A stretch of DNA of 64,000 bases from Vreelandella sp042466685 (GCF_042466685.1 NZ_CP170448.1:3410001-3474000); one strand, 5' to 3'. Positions 8,778 through 17,179 are shown, numbered from the stretch's first letter. A program made the numbers and translations. Notes: a model not told the origin generated them from the sequence alone.

Positions 8778-10364
8778 CTAACGCCAGCGCCGCTGCTTCT
8801 TCACTAACGTCGACTGATCGATTCCCAGCACAGCGGCCGCTGCGCGCGTCGTGCCATGCTTGGCAAGCGCTTGTTGAATGAGTTGCTGTTCAAACCGCTT
8901 AACCTGCTCTCGCAGATCACCACTTACGGACTCTGAACTAACCGGCAGAGCGGGAAATATCTCACTCGGCAGCGTAGTGGTAGTGATCTCATCCTCTACT
9001 GCCGTAACGGCTAAGCGCTCGGTTAAATTGATCAGCTCGCGGATATTGCCAGGCCATGAGTAGTTCGAAAGTAGTTCCAGCGCCTCGGGATCCCAGCGCC
9101 TATTAACATCGTGCAACTGATTGAAGTGGTCTAGGTAATAGTTCAGTAAGGGGATTACCTCATCGCGACGCTGCCGCAAAGGCGGTAACCATAGCGGCAC
9201 CACGCTTATGCGATAAAATAGATCCTCACGAAAGCTCCCTTTCTTAACGTGGTCATTTAAATTCTGATGGGTAGCGGTAATCAGGCGCACGTTGGTATGA
9301 CGAAAAGCTGTCCCGCCTACTGGTAAATAGCGATTTTCTTCCACCACTTTGAGTAGTTTCACCTGCAAAGCGAGGGGTAGATCACCGATTTCATCCAGAA
9401 AAAGCGTGCCGCCATGGGTCACATCCAGTAGCCCCTGCTTACCTCTTGGCGTAGCCCCGGTAAACGCCCCGGCGGCATAACCAAACAGTTCTGCTTCCAG
9501 CAATCCTTCCGGAAATGCCGCACAGTTAAGCTCCATAAACGGCCCTTCCGCACGGTCACTTTGCTGATGGATATAGCGCGCCAACAGCGTTTTACCCGTC
9601 CCCGTTTCACCTTGAATCAGGATCTTCGCGGTTGATTTCGCCACTCGCTTAGCAAGCGCAAAGCAGGGTTCCGTTTGCTGGCTGGTGATCACCCCAGGCG
9701 CACTTAGTGACGTTATCTCTGGCACTTTATACGCCTCACGAATGCGCTGGATCTGCTCTAACTGCTCCTGGGCGTGTTTCGCCAGCAATAGCTCGGTAAT
9801 GTCACGCACACTGGTAACCACGTAGGCAATGGAGCCATCGGCATTGAACATGGGCGTGCCGGTCACAACAATCTTGCGACTGCCATGAATGGTCTGCACC
9901 AGCGTAATCGGACGACGTTCCCGGATAACCTCCAACGAGGCTGACTTAGAAATAAACCCCGCCTTCACCAAGTCAGCCATATGAAACCCAACTACCTCCG
10001 CACGTGAAATACCCGTGATACGTTCATAAGCTTTATTGATCGTCACCGTAATACCATTGGCATCGGTGATATAAACACCGTCATGCAAGGCATCCAGAAA
10101 TGAACGTAATGGCTCATGGTCAAAGCCAGATGCATCAACGCATTCAGCCTCCGTCTGAGGTTTAATGCCTGTTACACGGTAGCACATACACTCGCCTACC
10201 AACTGGCCTAGCGCCGCGTCGCGCCGTGCCTTTTCAATATCGGTGCGGGTTAATACCCCAATCACCTGACCGTGGGTATCAAATACCTCAACCGCATCAG
10301 TGCCGTGCAAATCAAATAACGGCAGCGCGGCTTCCAACGACAGGCACTCTTCGATACGTTGCAT
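8778..10364 (-). CDS. Sigma-54-dependent activator with CBS and PAS sensor domains
   Basis: The 528-residue protein is a bacterial enhancer-binding protein. The N-terminal about 60 residues resemble one CBS repeat, residues about 85-195 form a PAS domain, and residues about 225-455 are the AAA+ domain. Walker A is GETGTGKT (252-259), the sigma-54-contact loop is GAFTGA (299-304) and Walker B is LFLDE (321-325). A Fis-type HTH ends the protein, with GTTRAAAAVLGI and LVKKQRRW resembling TyrR-type C-termini. It should activate sigma-54 RNA polymerase, and the only strong -24/-12 promoter seen lies upstream of the alcohol dehydrogenase and permease genes on the same strand. AGGGGAG precedes the ATG. 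The PAS or CBS ligand is unknown. Confidence 0.93.
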   Translation of the reverse strand: MQRIEECLSLEAALPLFDLHGTDAVEVFDTHGQVIGVLTRTDIEKARRDAALGQLVGECMCYRVTGIKPQTEAECVDASGFDHEPLRSFLDALHDGVYITDANGITVTINKAYERITGISRAEVVGFHMADLVKAGFISKSASLEVIRERRPITLVQTIHGSRKIVVTGTPMFNADGSIAYVVTSVRDITELLLAKHAQEQLEQIQRIREAYKVPEITSLSAPGVITSQQTEPCFALAKRVAKSTAKILIQGETGTGKTLLARYIHQQSDRAEGPFMELNCAAFPEGLLEAELFGYAAGAFTGATPRGKQGLLDVTHGGTLFLDEIGDLPLALQVKLLKVVEENRYLPVGGTAFRHTNVRLITATHQNLNDHVKKGSFREDLFYRISVVPLWLPPLRQRRDEVIPLLNYYLDHFNQLHDVNRRWDPEALELLSNYSWPGNIRELINLTERLAVTAVEDEITTTTLPSEIFPALPVSSESVSGDLREQVKRFEQQLIQQALAKHGTTRAAAAVLGIDQSTLVKKQRRWR

Positions 10365-10386
10365 AACAGCTCCCCTGATAGACCGC

Positions 10387-10408
10387 GCCCACCGCTTTCA
10401 CGGTGGGC
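10387..10408 (-). terminator. Intercistronic hairpin between permease and activator genes
   Basis: GCCCACCG (10387-10394) pairs perfectly with CGGTGGGC (10401-10408) around a 6-base loop. There is no T-tract on the minus strand, so it is more likely a processing or stability element, or a weak attenuator, than a full terminator. It lies between the permease stop and the activator start. Confidence 0.45.
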
Positions 10409-10457
10409 ACTGGCTCTACATCCAATAGCTTTTAAGCCACTATAAAGGCAGAGTCTG

Positions 10458-11879
10458 TTATTTGCGCAAAGGCACCACCGGTTCAGGGTCAGTCTCTGGT
10501 TGCAATGCCTCATCCCAATCTTTCACGAAGGTTTTATCCACCTCGCCTGAGAAGAAGCGTTTGCCGTAAATTAACGCGCAGAGCAAGATACCCACCGCAA
10601 AAGCCCAAGTAGCCCCTTTAATGACTAACATGGCGGCAATAATGCCCGCGATACCCAAGTCCCGCTGGCTGCGCGCCTCCATAATGCCAATACGCACACT
10701 CACGTAGCCCTGAATCAATAGCGTCAGCGCCAGGGCAATTCCCAGGATGGGCTCCACCAAGCTCACGATCGGCAGTAGCAACAAGCCGGTATTCGTCCCC
10801 CAGCGGAATGAACCAGAGCCACCAAAGATAGAGTTCATCGCCGCTTTGCCCTGTTTGTAACGCTCCACCGTTACCACATGCATCGCAGCCCACAGCGGGC
10901 CACACATCACCACATCGGGGCCAAAGATACTCATCCCGAAGTTACGCCCACCAAAAATCATGTGTGCACGATTAGGGTTATAGTCGATTTTTTCGTCCTG
11001 ACGCTTCTCGTCAGCTTCTTCCAGCAACGCCTTGCTTTGTAGCACATCGCCAAACAGCACAATGTAAGCGGCGATAACGGTGGGTAGCGCGGTCAAAAAC
11101 ATCGTCAGCGGCGGTAAGCCAACGCCAAACACTGTGTATTCGCTAAACATCAACGCAAAATCAGGCTGGCTAAACCCCCACTCCACATTCGGCCACGGCG
11201 CTTCACCAAACAGCGGAGCCACCACAATTGCCAGCACGATGATTGGGAAAATACCCAGCTTGCCTATGGCGCCCCACAGGCCACCCTTTGCTTTCAGCTT
11301 GTTGAAATGGCGAGAGAAAATCAGATAAAACGCGACGCCTACAGCAATCGCAATGGTGAACGGGTACTGCTCAAAGCGGCCACCCTCATCAAAGACCACC
11401 ACAATAGCTGCCAGCCCAGCGCCCATAATAACCCCTGCTTTGATAGCTGAAGGAATCAGTCGCACCACTTTACTGGCCATGCCGGTTGCCCCCAGCCCCA
11501 GAGCCAGCGCCCCCAGCATCATCTGGAAGGCAATCAGCGCATGAACTCTGTCTACCCCCTCTGGAAAGGTCGATACATAAGCCATCAACAAAGGAATCGC
11601 AGGGGTAATCCAACCAGGAATAACCGGGTCACCCAGCAAGTGATGCATCAAATAGAGCAAGCCATTTAAGATTACTATGGCCAACGCCGCTTCAAACGGC
11701 ATTCCTAACAGCTGCATCATTAATGGAATCGCGGCAAGATCCACTGCACACATTAATAGCCCTTGCAAATAGTCGGGCAGCTCAAAACGGTAGTGATAAA
11801 AAGGCAGGCGTAGTTTAAATGGCCCTAGCGGGGTATACGGGCTCTCTTCACCGTCAACGCGATGCTTCCAAGCACTCAT
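10458..11879 (-). CDS. NCS2/SulP-superfamily-like permease
   Basis: The 473-residue product has about 12-14 hydrophobic helices and short soluble ends, with segments such as GDPVIPGWITPAIPL and GLPPLTMFLTALPTVIAAYIV. This resembles the xanthine/uracil (SLC23) and sulfate (SLC26) permease fold rather than MFS or TRAP. It lies 62 bp downstream of an iron-type alcohol dehydrogenase on the same strand and upstream of the sigma-54 activator, suggesting co-transcription. It could import the substrate whose alcohol form the dehydrogenase oxidises. The substrate is not recognisable. CAGGAG precedes the ATG. Confidence 0.75.
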   Translation of the reverse strand: MSAWKHRVDGEESPYTPLGPFKLRLPFYHYRFELPDYLQGLLMCAVDLAAIPLMMQLLGMPFEAALAIVILNGLLYLMHHLLGDPVIPGWITPAIPLLMAYVSTFPEGVDRVHALIAFQMMLGALALGLGATGMASKVVRLIPSAIKAGVIMGAGLAAIVVVFDEGGRFEQYPFTIAIAVGVAFYLIFSRHFNKLKAKGGLWGAIGKLGIFPIIVLAIVVAPLFGEAPWPNVEWGFSQPDFALMFSEYTVFGVGLPPLTMFLTALPTVIAAYIVLFGDVLQSKALLEEADEKRQDEKIDYNPNRAHMIFGGRNFGMSIFGPDVVMCGPLWAAMHVVTVERYKQGKAAMNSIFGGSGSFRWGTNTGLLLLPIVSLVEPILGIALALTLLIQGYVSVRIGIMEARSQRDLGIAGIIAAMLVIKGATWAFAVGILLCALIYGKRFFSGEVDKTFVKDWDEALQPETDPEPVVPLRK

Positions 11880-11942
11880 GGCATGGACTCCTGTTTTAAA
11901 ATTGTTAGTATTTTTAGATAGACGCTTTTTTGTTATTAAACG

Positions 11943-13115
11943 TTAATAAGCGGCGTGATAAATCGCCTCAATATCCGCCTGAGTTAATACCCGTGGGTTA
12001 TTGCGCAACAAGCGCTCAACGTTGATCGCCTCGGCAGCTAACGCCGGAATGGCAGACTCAGGAATATCAAACGAACGCAGGCCAGAAGGGATCTCCACAT
12101 CAGCGCACAGTTTGTGTAAGCGCTTGATAACCAGATCCGCCACCGCATCATCGGAAAGGCCCGTTACTGGCTCGTCGAACGCCACCGCAATACCCCGAAA
12201 GCGCTCAACGCAAGCCAACTTATTCCACTCCATGACGAAGGGAAGCAAGAGCGCATTGGTAACCCCATGGGCTAAGTGGTAACGCCCACCTAACGGGTAC
12301 GCCAGGGCATGCACCGCACCTACACCCGCATTACCAAACGCCAGCCCCGCCAGCAGGCTACCGGTGGCCATATCCTCACGGGCGTGCAGATGGTTTGGGT
12401 TGGCAAACGCCTTGGGCAGCGCGTGCACAATCAGGTTCATCGCTTTCACCGCCAACGCATCGGTAATGGGTGTAGCAAAGTTTGAAAGGTAGGCTTCCAC
12501 CGCATGCACCAGTGCATCCACACCGCTAGCCGCCGTCACTGAGCGCGGGCAGCTTAGCGTCAGTTCAGGAGCTACGATGGCTACATCAGGTAGTAAGCAA
12601 TCGCTTACTATGCCTTTCTTCATTTGCTGGGCTTTATCTGACAAAATCGCAATATTAGTCACTTCAGAGCCCGTGCCCGCAGTAGTGGGCATAGCGATTA
12701 AAGGCACCTCACGCTGGGCGACTTTATTCTCGCCAAACAACCCCTCAAGTGGCCCCTCATAGCGCGCATAAACCGCCACACACTTAGCGATATCCATAGC
12801 ACTGCCACCGCCAATAGCGATGACGCTATCGTGCTGGCCAGCAATAAAAGCACGGGTGCAGATTTCAACAATTTCCACTTCCGGCTCGGGCGTTACCTGA
12901 TCAAACACCTCGTAGGACACATTGAGCGCCATGAGCTGTTCGGTGACGATCTCCAGCGTGCCTGAAGCCACCACACCGCTGTCAGTAACAAGCATGGGAC
13001 TCTTCATTCCCAGTGATTGGACGTATGACTGCAACTGCTGTGCAGCCCCATGACCGGTAATCAACTTACCGGCACTTTTAAAGCTACTTACTTGATTAAG
13101 GTGACTTAACTGCAT
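11943..13115 (-). CDS. Iron-containing (type III) alcohol dehydrogenase
   Basis: The 390-residue enzyme is a group III metal-dependent, NAD(P)-linked alcohol dehydrogenase of the EutG/FucO/YiaY kind. It has the nucleotide-binding GGGSAMDIAK (102-111), PTTAGTGSEVT (143-153), the metal ligands in GVDALVHAVEAY (Asp200, His204) and later histidines in GAVHALAYPLGGRYHLAHG. Full length. It is the first gene after the sigma-54 promoter at 13201-13215 and is followed by the permease and the activator, so it is probably induced by the activator. The substrate alcohol is unknown. Confidence 0.93.
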   Translation of the reverse strand: MQLSHLNQVSSFKSAGKLITGHGAAQQLQSYVQSLGMKSPMLVTDSGVVASGTLEIVTEQLMALNVSYEVFDQVTPEPEVEIVEICTRAFIAGQHDSVIAIGGGSAMDIAKCVAVYARYEGPLEGLFGENKVAQREVPLIAMPTTAGTGSEVTNIAILSDKAQQMKKGIVSDCLLPDVAIVAPELTLSCPRSVTAASGVDALVHAVEAYLSNFATPITDALAVKAMNLIVHALPKAFANPNHLHAREDMATGSLLAGLAFGNAGVGAVHALAYPLGGRYHLAHGVTNALLLPFVMEWNKLACVERFRGIAVAFDEPVTGLSDDAVADLVIKRLHKLCADVEIPSGLRSFDIPESAIPALAAEAINVERLLRNNPRVLTQADIEAIYHAAY

Positions 13116-13200
13116 TTGGCGTTTCCTATTAGCGTTTTATTGGTTGTTGTACCAGCGCCATCGCTCCATAGAGGTATGCATGCTGGCTAGTTGTTACATA

Positions 13201-13215
13201 GCAAACGCCGTGCCA
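13201..13215 (-). promoter_or_regulatory. Sigma-54 (-24/-12) promoter of the alcohol dehydrogenase operon
   Basis: On the minus strand the sequence reads TTGGCACG, four bases, TTGCT, an exact match to the sigma-54 consensus YTGGCACG-N4-TTGCW. The invariant GG and GC are 10 bp apart. Transcription would start near 13190, about 75 bases before the dehydrogenase ATG. A sigma-54 activator is encoded at the end of the same gene run. Confidence 0.88.
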
Positions 13216-13231
13216 ATCTAAAAAAACAACC

Positions 13232-13243
13232 AATCATCTGATT
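13232..13243. promoter_or_regulatory. Short inverted repeat upstream of the -24 element
   Basis: AATCA and TGATT flank TC, giving a 12-bp imperfect palindrome in an A/T-rich stretch about 17 bp upstream of the -24 box. It could be a DNA-bending protein or regulator site. The evidence is only the symmetry and the position. Confidence 0.25.
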
Positions 13244-13327
13244 TTTAAGGGAAAATATTTAACATACAATTTTGCATAAATAAGTGGCTGACATAAGCGA
13301 GCCAATAAATCATCGGAAACATACATT

Positions 13328-13347
13328 TTGATGATTTTATTCATCAA
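13328..13347. promoter_or_regulatory. Candidate enhancer site for the sigma-54 activator
   Basis: TTGATGA (13328-13334) and TCATCAA (13341-13347) form a perfect 7-bp inverted repeat with a 6-bp spacer. It is centred about 130 bp upstream of the -24/-12 promoter, within the 80-200 bp range usual for enhancer-binding-protein sites. The assignment rests on symmetry and distance only. Confidence 0.45.
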
Positions 13348-13408
13348 CATATTAGTGCGTAGGCCAAGAGCCTAGAAGGTACGTGCTTAAAACATGCATT
13401 ATCCTTAT

Positions 13409-13450
13409 TTTATCGCAATGCGATAAATAATAACTCTTGCCGATAAATAA
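13409..13450. promoter_or_regulatory. Operator-like palindrome plus direct repeat upstream of the ABC operon
   Basis: TTTATCGCA and TGCGATAAA flank a single A at 13409-13427, a perfect 19-bp palindrome. The right half continues as CGATAAATAA (13421-13430), which recurs exactly at 13441-13450, two helical turns away. The element ends about 90 bp before the substrate-binding protein gene. The IclR regulator at 17234 is the obvious candidate to bind it, but this is inference. Confidence 0.55.
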
Positions 13451-13537
13451 AAAGTCACCTAGGCTCTGAAGTGACGTTATCGAAAAGTTTTTAACAAAGC
13501 GTAAATAACAACCCCTAACACTCTCGATGGTGACCCA

Positions 13538-14323
13538 ATGAAACCTAAATCCAGCAACCAACCTGTTCTTCGCTTTAAAAAAGCGATGCTGTTACCGGCA
13601 GTACTGGGCGCAGCCTTATCGCTCGGTGCCACAGCCAACGCACAGGACGTGCTGAAAGCGGGCGGAACGCCAAGCGGGATTCCGTTTACGTTCCTGGACG
13701 TGCAGACGAATGAAATCACCGGCGCGATGGTCGATCTGGTCAATGCACTCGGCGAAGATATGGGCTATGAGGTCACTATTCAGGAGTCCCAGTTCAACGC
13801 ATTAATACCCTCGCTGACCGCAGGGCATATCGATATTATTTCTGCCGCGATGCTGAAGACCGAAGAGCGCGCCAAACAGGTCGCGTTTAGCGATGATGTT
13901 TACCCCTACGGTGAAGGCGTTGTGACCCGTCAAGACTACGATGGAGAGATCAACACACTGGAAGACCTCTCAGGTGAAGTGATTGGCGCCCAGGTAGGCA
14001 CCACCTATGTCGAACAGCTCAACAACATGGGCATTTTTCCAGAAATCCGCAATTACGACTCCCTGGCGGACATGATGCGCGACATCTCGTTAGGCCGCAT
14101 TGTGGCGGGTGTCGGTGACGCGCCCATCATGGGCTATCACCTCAGCCAAGACCGCTTTCCACAACTTCAGCTAGCCGACAACTACGAGCAACAAATGGTG
14201 GGTCATATTGGCTTTGCGGTTGACCAGGAGAACACAGAACTGCTGGAACAAGTGAACACCTCGCTTGCTCACCTGAAAGAGGATGGCACCCTCGATGCCA
14301 TCTTCGAAGAGTGGGGCTTATAA
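13538..14323 (+). CDS. Amino-acid-type ABC transporter substrate-binding protein
   Basis: The 261-residue product is a family 3 periplasmic solute-binding protein, with a signal peptide of about 36 residues ending near ANA and the typical G-x-P-F-T-F-L start. It has GAMVDL, the lobe motif SLTAGHIDIISAAMLKTEERAKQVAFSD and a C-terminal DGTLDAIFEEWGL. It should capture an amino acid or small amine for the permease and ATPase downstream. Only one permease follows, as in His/Glu/Arg-type importers that use a homodimer. The ligand is unknown. Confidence 0.92.
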   Translation: MKPKSSNQPVLRFKKAMLLPAVLGAALSLGATANAQDVLKAGGTPSGIPFTFLDVQTNEITGAMVDLVNALGEDMGYEVTIQESQFNALIPSLTAGHIDIISAAMLKTEERAKQVAFSDDVYPYGEGVVTRQDYDGEINTLEDLSGEVIGAQVGTTYVEQLNNMGIFPEIRNYDSLADMMRDISLGRIVAGVGDAPIMGYHLSQDRFPQLQLADNYEQQMVGHIGFAVDQENTELLEQVNTSLAHLKEDGTLDAIFEEWGL

Positions 14324-14392
14324 GCCACCTTCAGGTAACCCACCGGCAGCGTTAACGAATCAGCCTGCTAATGATCACCCCAGCACCGCTTC

Positions 14393-14412
14393 ACTACCCC
14401 TTCGGGGGTAGT
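14393..14412 (+). other. UUCG stem-loop between binding-protein and permease genes
   Basis: ACTACCCC (14393-14400) and GGGGTAGT (14405-14412) form an 8-bp stem closed by a TTCG tetraloop, an exceptionally stable RNA hairpin. No U-tract follows. Hairpins after the binding-protein gene commonly stabilise that message so that it is made in excess over the membrane components. Confidence 0.6.
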
Positions 14413-14443
14413 TGAAAAAGTGCATGCAAAATAAAGGCTTCCT

Positions 14444-15106
14444 ATGGAGTTTTCGGACATCACCGCCTTTCTACCTATTTTATTAAAAGGTGCTCTGATT
14501 ACGGTGCAGATCACCATTGGCGCCCTACTGCTAAGCACCCTGCTCGGCCTGCTACTCGCCCTGATGAAACTCTCACCCGTGCGAGCACTGTCGATCACCG
14601 CAGGCACCTTCATCAATGTGGTGCGCGGTCTACCGATTATTGTTCAACTGTTTTATATCTACTTCGTACTCCCCGAACTCGGCATACAGCTGAGCGCCTT
14701 CCAGGCCAGTATTATCGGGCTTGGCGTCGCCTACAGCGCCTATCAAGCGGAAAATTTCCGCGCCGGTATAGAAGCGATTGAAGCGGGCCAAATCGAAGCC
14801 GCCAGATCCATCGGCATGAAAAGCAAGCTCATCATGCGCCGGGTCGTGCTTCCCCAAGCGATCCGTATTGCGCTCCCTCCCTACGGCAATACGGCCGTCA
14901 TGATTCTGAAAGACTCATCACTCGCCTCCACCATCACCGTGGCCGAAATGACCCGGGCCGGGCAGTTAATCGCCGCCTCCACCTTTCAAAACACTACGGT
15001 CTATACCCTGGTTGCCCTGCTCTATCTCTGCCTTAGCCTGCCGCTGATTTTTGGCGTTAACCGCCTAGAGCGCTATTTCGGGAAGTCAGCGAAAGGAGGC
15101 CAATAA
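14444..15106 (+). CDS. Amino-acid-type ABC transporter permease
   Basis: The 220-residue inner-membrane protein belongs to the HisMQ family. It has about five helices, an N-terminal FLPILLKGALITVQIT segment, RGLPIIVQLFYIYF, and the ATPase-coupling EAA loop around EAARSIGMKSKLIMRRVVLPQAIRIALPPYGN. It follows the binding-protein gene after a stem-loop, and its stop overlaps the ATPase start as TAATG. With no second permease it probably works as a homodimer. Confidence 0.93.
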   Translation: MEFSDITAFLPILLKGALITVQITIGALLLSTLLGLLLALMKLSPVRALSITAGTFINVVRGLPIIVQLFYIYFVLPELGIQLSAFQASIIGLGVAYSAYQAENFRAGIEAIEAGQIEAARSIGMKSKLIMRRVVLPQAIRIALPPYGNTAVMILKDSSLASTITVAEMTRAGQLIAASTFQNTTVYTLVALLYLCLSLPLIFGVNRLERYFGKSAKGGQ

Positions 15107-15834
15107 TGATCAATATCCACGCTATTCATAAATCCTTTGGCGACGTAGAAGTACTCAAGGGGGTCAGCCTAACGGTCGCCAAGGGTGAAGTGGTTTGTCT
15201 GATTGGCCCCTCAGGCTCTGGCAAGTCGACCGTGCTTCGCTGCATCAATGGCCTGGAGTCTTATGACCAGGGCAGCATTACGATCAACGACCGCCAGGTC
15301 GATGTGACCAGCAAAGATATTAACGACCTGCGTACTCAAGTCGGCATGGTATTCCAGCGCTTCAACCTATTCCCCCACCGCACGGTGGTCGAAAACGTCA
15401 TGGAAGGCCCGATCTTCGTCAAAAACGAACCCCGGGATACCGCCCACGCCAATGCCGTCGCCTTACTGAAGAAAGTCGGGCTGGGCGATAAAGTCGATGC
15501 CTACCCGCAGCAGCTATCTGGCGGTCAGCAGCAGCGTGTTGCTATTGCCCGCGCGCTGGCTATGCAACCGGAAGCCATTCTGTTCGATGAGCCCACCTCC
15601 GCTCTCGACCCCGAACTGGTTGGCGATGTGCTTACTGTTATGCGCGACCTGGCCAACGAAGGCATGACCATGGTGGTCGTCACCCATGAAATGAGCTTTG
15701 CCAAAGAAGTCGCTGACCGCGTCTGCTTTCTGTATGGCGGGCAGATTGTCGAATCCGGCGATGCCCACACGCTGCTTACCCAGCCTTCCCACGAGCGCAC
15801 CCAGGATTTTCTGCGTCGCGTGCTAAATCATTAA
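15106..15834 (+). CDS. Amino-acid-type ABC transporter ATPase
   Basis: The 242-residue cytoplasmic ATPase has Walker A GPSGSGKS, Q-loop VFQRFNLFPH, signature LSGGQQQRVAIARAL, Walker B ILFDEPTSALDPE and the H-loop VVTHEM. This is the GlnQ/HisP pattern. It overlaps the permease stop by one base (TAATG) and is preceded by a strong AAAGGAGG. It completes the importer begun at 13538. Confidence 0.95.
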   Translation: MINIHAIHKSFGDVEVLKGVSLTVAKGEVVCLIGPSGSGKSTVLRCINGLESYDQGSITINDRQVDVTSKDINDLRTQVGMVFQRFNLFPHRTVVENVMEGPIFVKNEPRDTAHANAVALLKKVGLGDKVDAYPQQLSGGQQQRVAIARALAMQPEAILFDEPTSALDPELVGDVLTVMRDLANEGMTMVVVTHEMSFAKEVADRVCFLYGGQIVESGDAHTLLTQPSHERTQDFLRRVLNH

Positions 15835-15846
15835 CGGAGACCAAGG

Positions 15847-17139
15847 ATGGCAATCGCATCTCATATGCCCCCCTCCCTATGGGCTGACACAGCCCCCGTG
15901 GGCAGCGAATACCCAATGCTGCAGGGTGCCCAGCGCAGCGATGTGGTGATTATCGGCGGCGGTTTTACCGGCCTTTCCGCCGCCCTGGCACTCGCCAAGC
16001 GCGGTATAAGCGTCACCTTATTGGAAGCCGAAAGTGTCGGCTGGGGCGCGTCTGGCCGTAACGGCGGCCAAGTCATCCCCGGACTCAAATACGACCCGGA
16101 TGAACTCATCACACGCTATGGCGAAGAGCGCGGCCAACGCATGATAGCGCTCTCAGCCCGCAATGCCGATGTGGTGTTTGAGCTTATAAAGCAGCACAAC
16201 ATTGACTGCGACGCGCAGCAGCGCGGCTGGATTCAACCCGCCGCTACCCACGCCAGCCTGAAAGCGATTGAATCCCGAGCCCGCCAATGGCAGTCCCGCG
16301 GCGTAGACATCGTCTGTTTAGATCAGCAGCAGTGTGCTGAGCGTCTCGGCACCTCTGAGTATCTGGGCGGCTGGGTAGACCCCAGGGCCGGCGGGCTGAA
16401 TCCGCTCGCTTACGCCCGTGGGCTGGCACAGGCAGCCCACGACAGCGGAGCAACGCTGCATGAACACACCCGCGTAACCTCAATGACCCGCGCCGAAGGG
16501 CGTTGGCGCGTAATGGCGGAAGGCGGGGCGGAAATTCAGGCGGAACGAGTTCTGCTCTGCACCAACGGTTACAGCGACGCCCTGCAGCCCAAACTTGCCA
16601 GCAGCCTGATCGCCGCTAATAGCTATCAGATTGCCACCCGCCCCCTCACGGCAGAGGAAGGCAGCCATATTTTACCCGGTGGCGAGGTGGCGTCAGATGC
16701 CCGTAAGCTGTTGCTCTATTTTCGCCGCGATCGGGCTGGGCGCCTGCTGATGGGGGGGCGCGGTTCCTTCAACGACCCACGTAAACCCAGCGACTTCCGG
16801 CACCTCGAAAACGCCATCATCAAACTCTACCCCCAGCTAAAGGACGTTGAGATCGATTTTCGCTGGGCAGGGCGTATCGCCATCACCCAAGATTCACTTC
16901 CCCACGTACACGAGCCGCAGCAAGGGCTCACCGTGGCGCTAGGCTATAATGGCCGTGGTGTGGCTATGGGCACACACCTCGGCAAGCTGATTGGCGAGCA
17001 TCTGGGAGAGCCTACGCTGAAGGAAGTGCTTCCCTTTCCATTCACCCCCATCAAGCCGATTCCGCTGCACGGTCTACAAAGACTGTATGTTGAAACGGTG
17101 GTCAACTACTATCGGGCCAGGGATTGGCTGGAGCGCTAA
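15847..17139 (+). CDS. FAD-dependent amine/amino-acid oxidoreductase (PuuB/DAO-like)
   Basis: The 430-residue flavoprotein has the dinucleotide-binding GGGFTGLSAALALAKRG near residues 36-52, then ESVGWGASGRNGGQVIPG, the hallmark of the gamma-glutamylputrescine oxidase/glycine oxidase-like DAO group. A C-terminal FAD-contact segment reads GYNGRGVAMGTHLGKLIGE. It starts 13 bp after the ABC ATPase with GGAG upstream, so it is almost certainly in the same operon and oxidises the imported compound to an aldehyde or keto product. The downstream succinate-semialdehyde dehydrogenase fits an amine-to-semialdehyde route, but the substrate is not proven and no puuA/puuD partners are present. Confidence 0.88.
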   Translation: MAIASHMPPSLWADTAPVGSEYPMLQGAQRSDVVIIGGGFTGLSAALALAKRGISVTLLEAESVGWGASGRNGGQVIPGLKYDPDELITRYGEERGQRMIALSARNADVVFELIKQHNIDCDAQQRGWIQPAATHASLKAIESRARQWQSRGVDIVCLDQQQCAERLGTSEYLGGWVDPRAGGLNPLAYARGLAQAAHDSGATLHEHTRVTSMTRAEGRWRVMAEGGAEIQAERVLLCTNGYSDALQPKLASSLIAANSYQIATRPLTAEEGSHILPGGEVASDARKLLLYFRRDRAGRLLMGGRGSFNDPRKPSDFRHLENAIIKLYPQLKDVEIDFRWAGRIAITQDSLPHVHEPQQGLTVALGYNGRGVAMGTHLGKLIGEHLGEPTLKEVLPFPFTPIKPIPLHGLQRLYVETVVNYYRARDWLER

Positions 17140-17179
17140 GCGAGCGGCCACTTAAAGATCAATACTCAAGCTATAGAGA

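Larger units (their letters stand above)
13116..13537. other. 422-bp divergent regulatory region
   Basis: This AT-rich gap separates the minus-strand dehydrogenase operon from the plus-strand ABC operon and holds no credible gene. It carries a sigma-54 promoter and an inverted repeat for the left operon. A 19-bp palindrome with a neighbouring direct repeat lies just upstream of the right operon. Each is listed separately. Confidence 0.8.
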
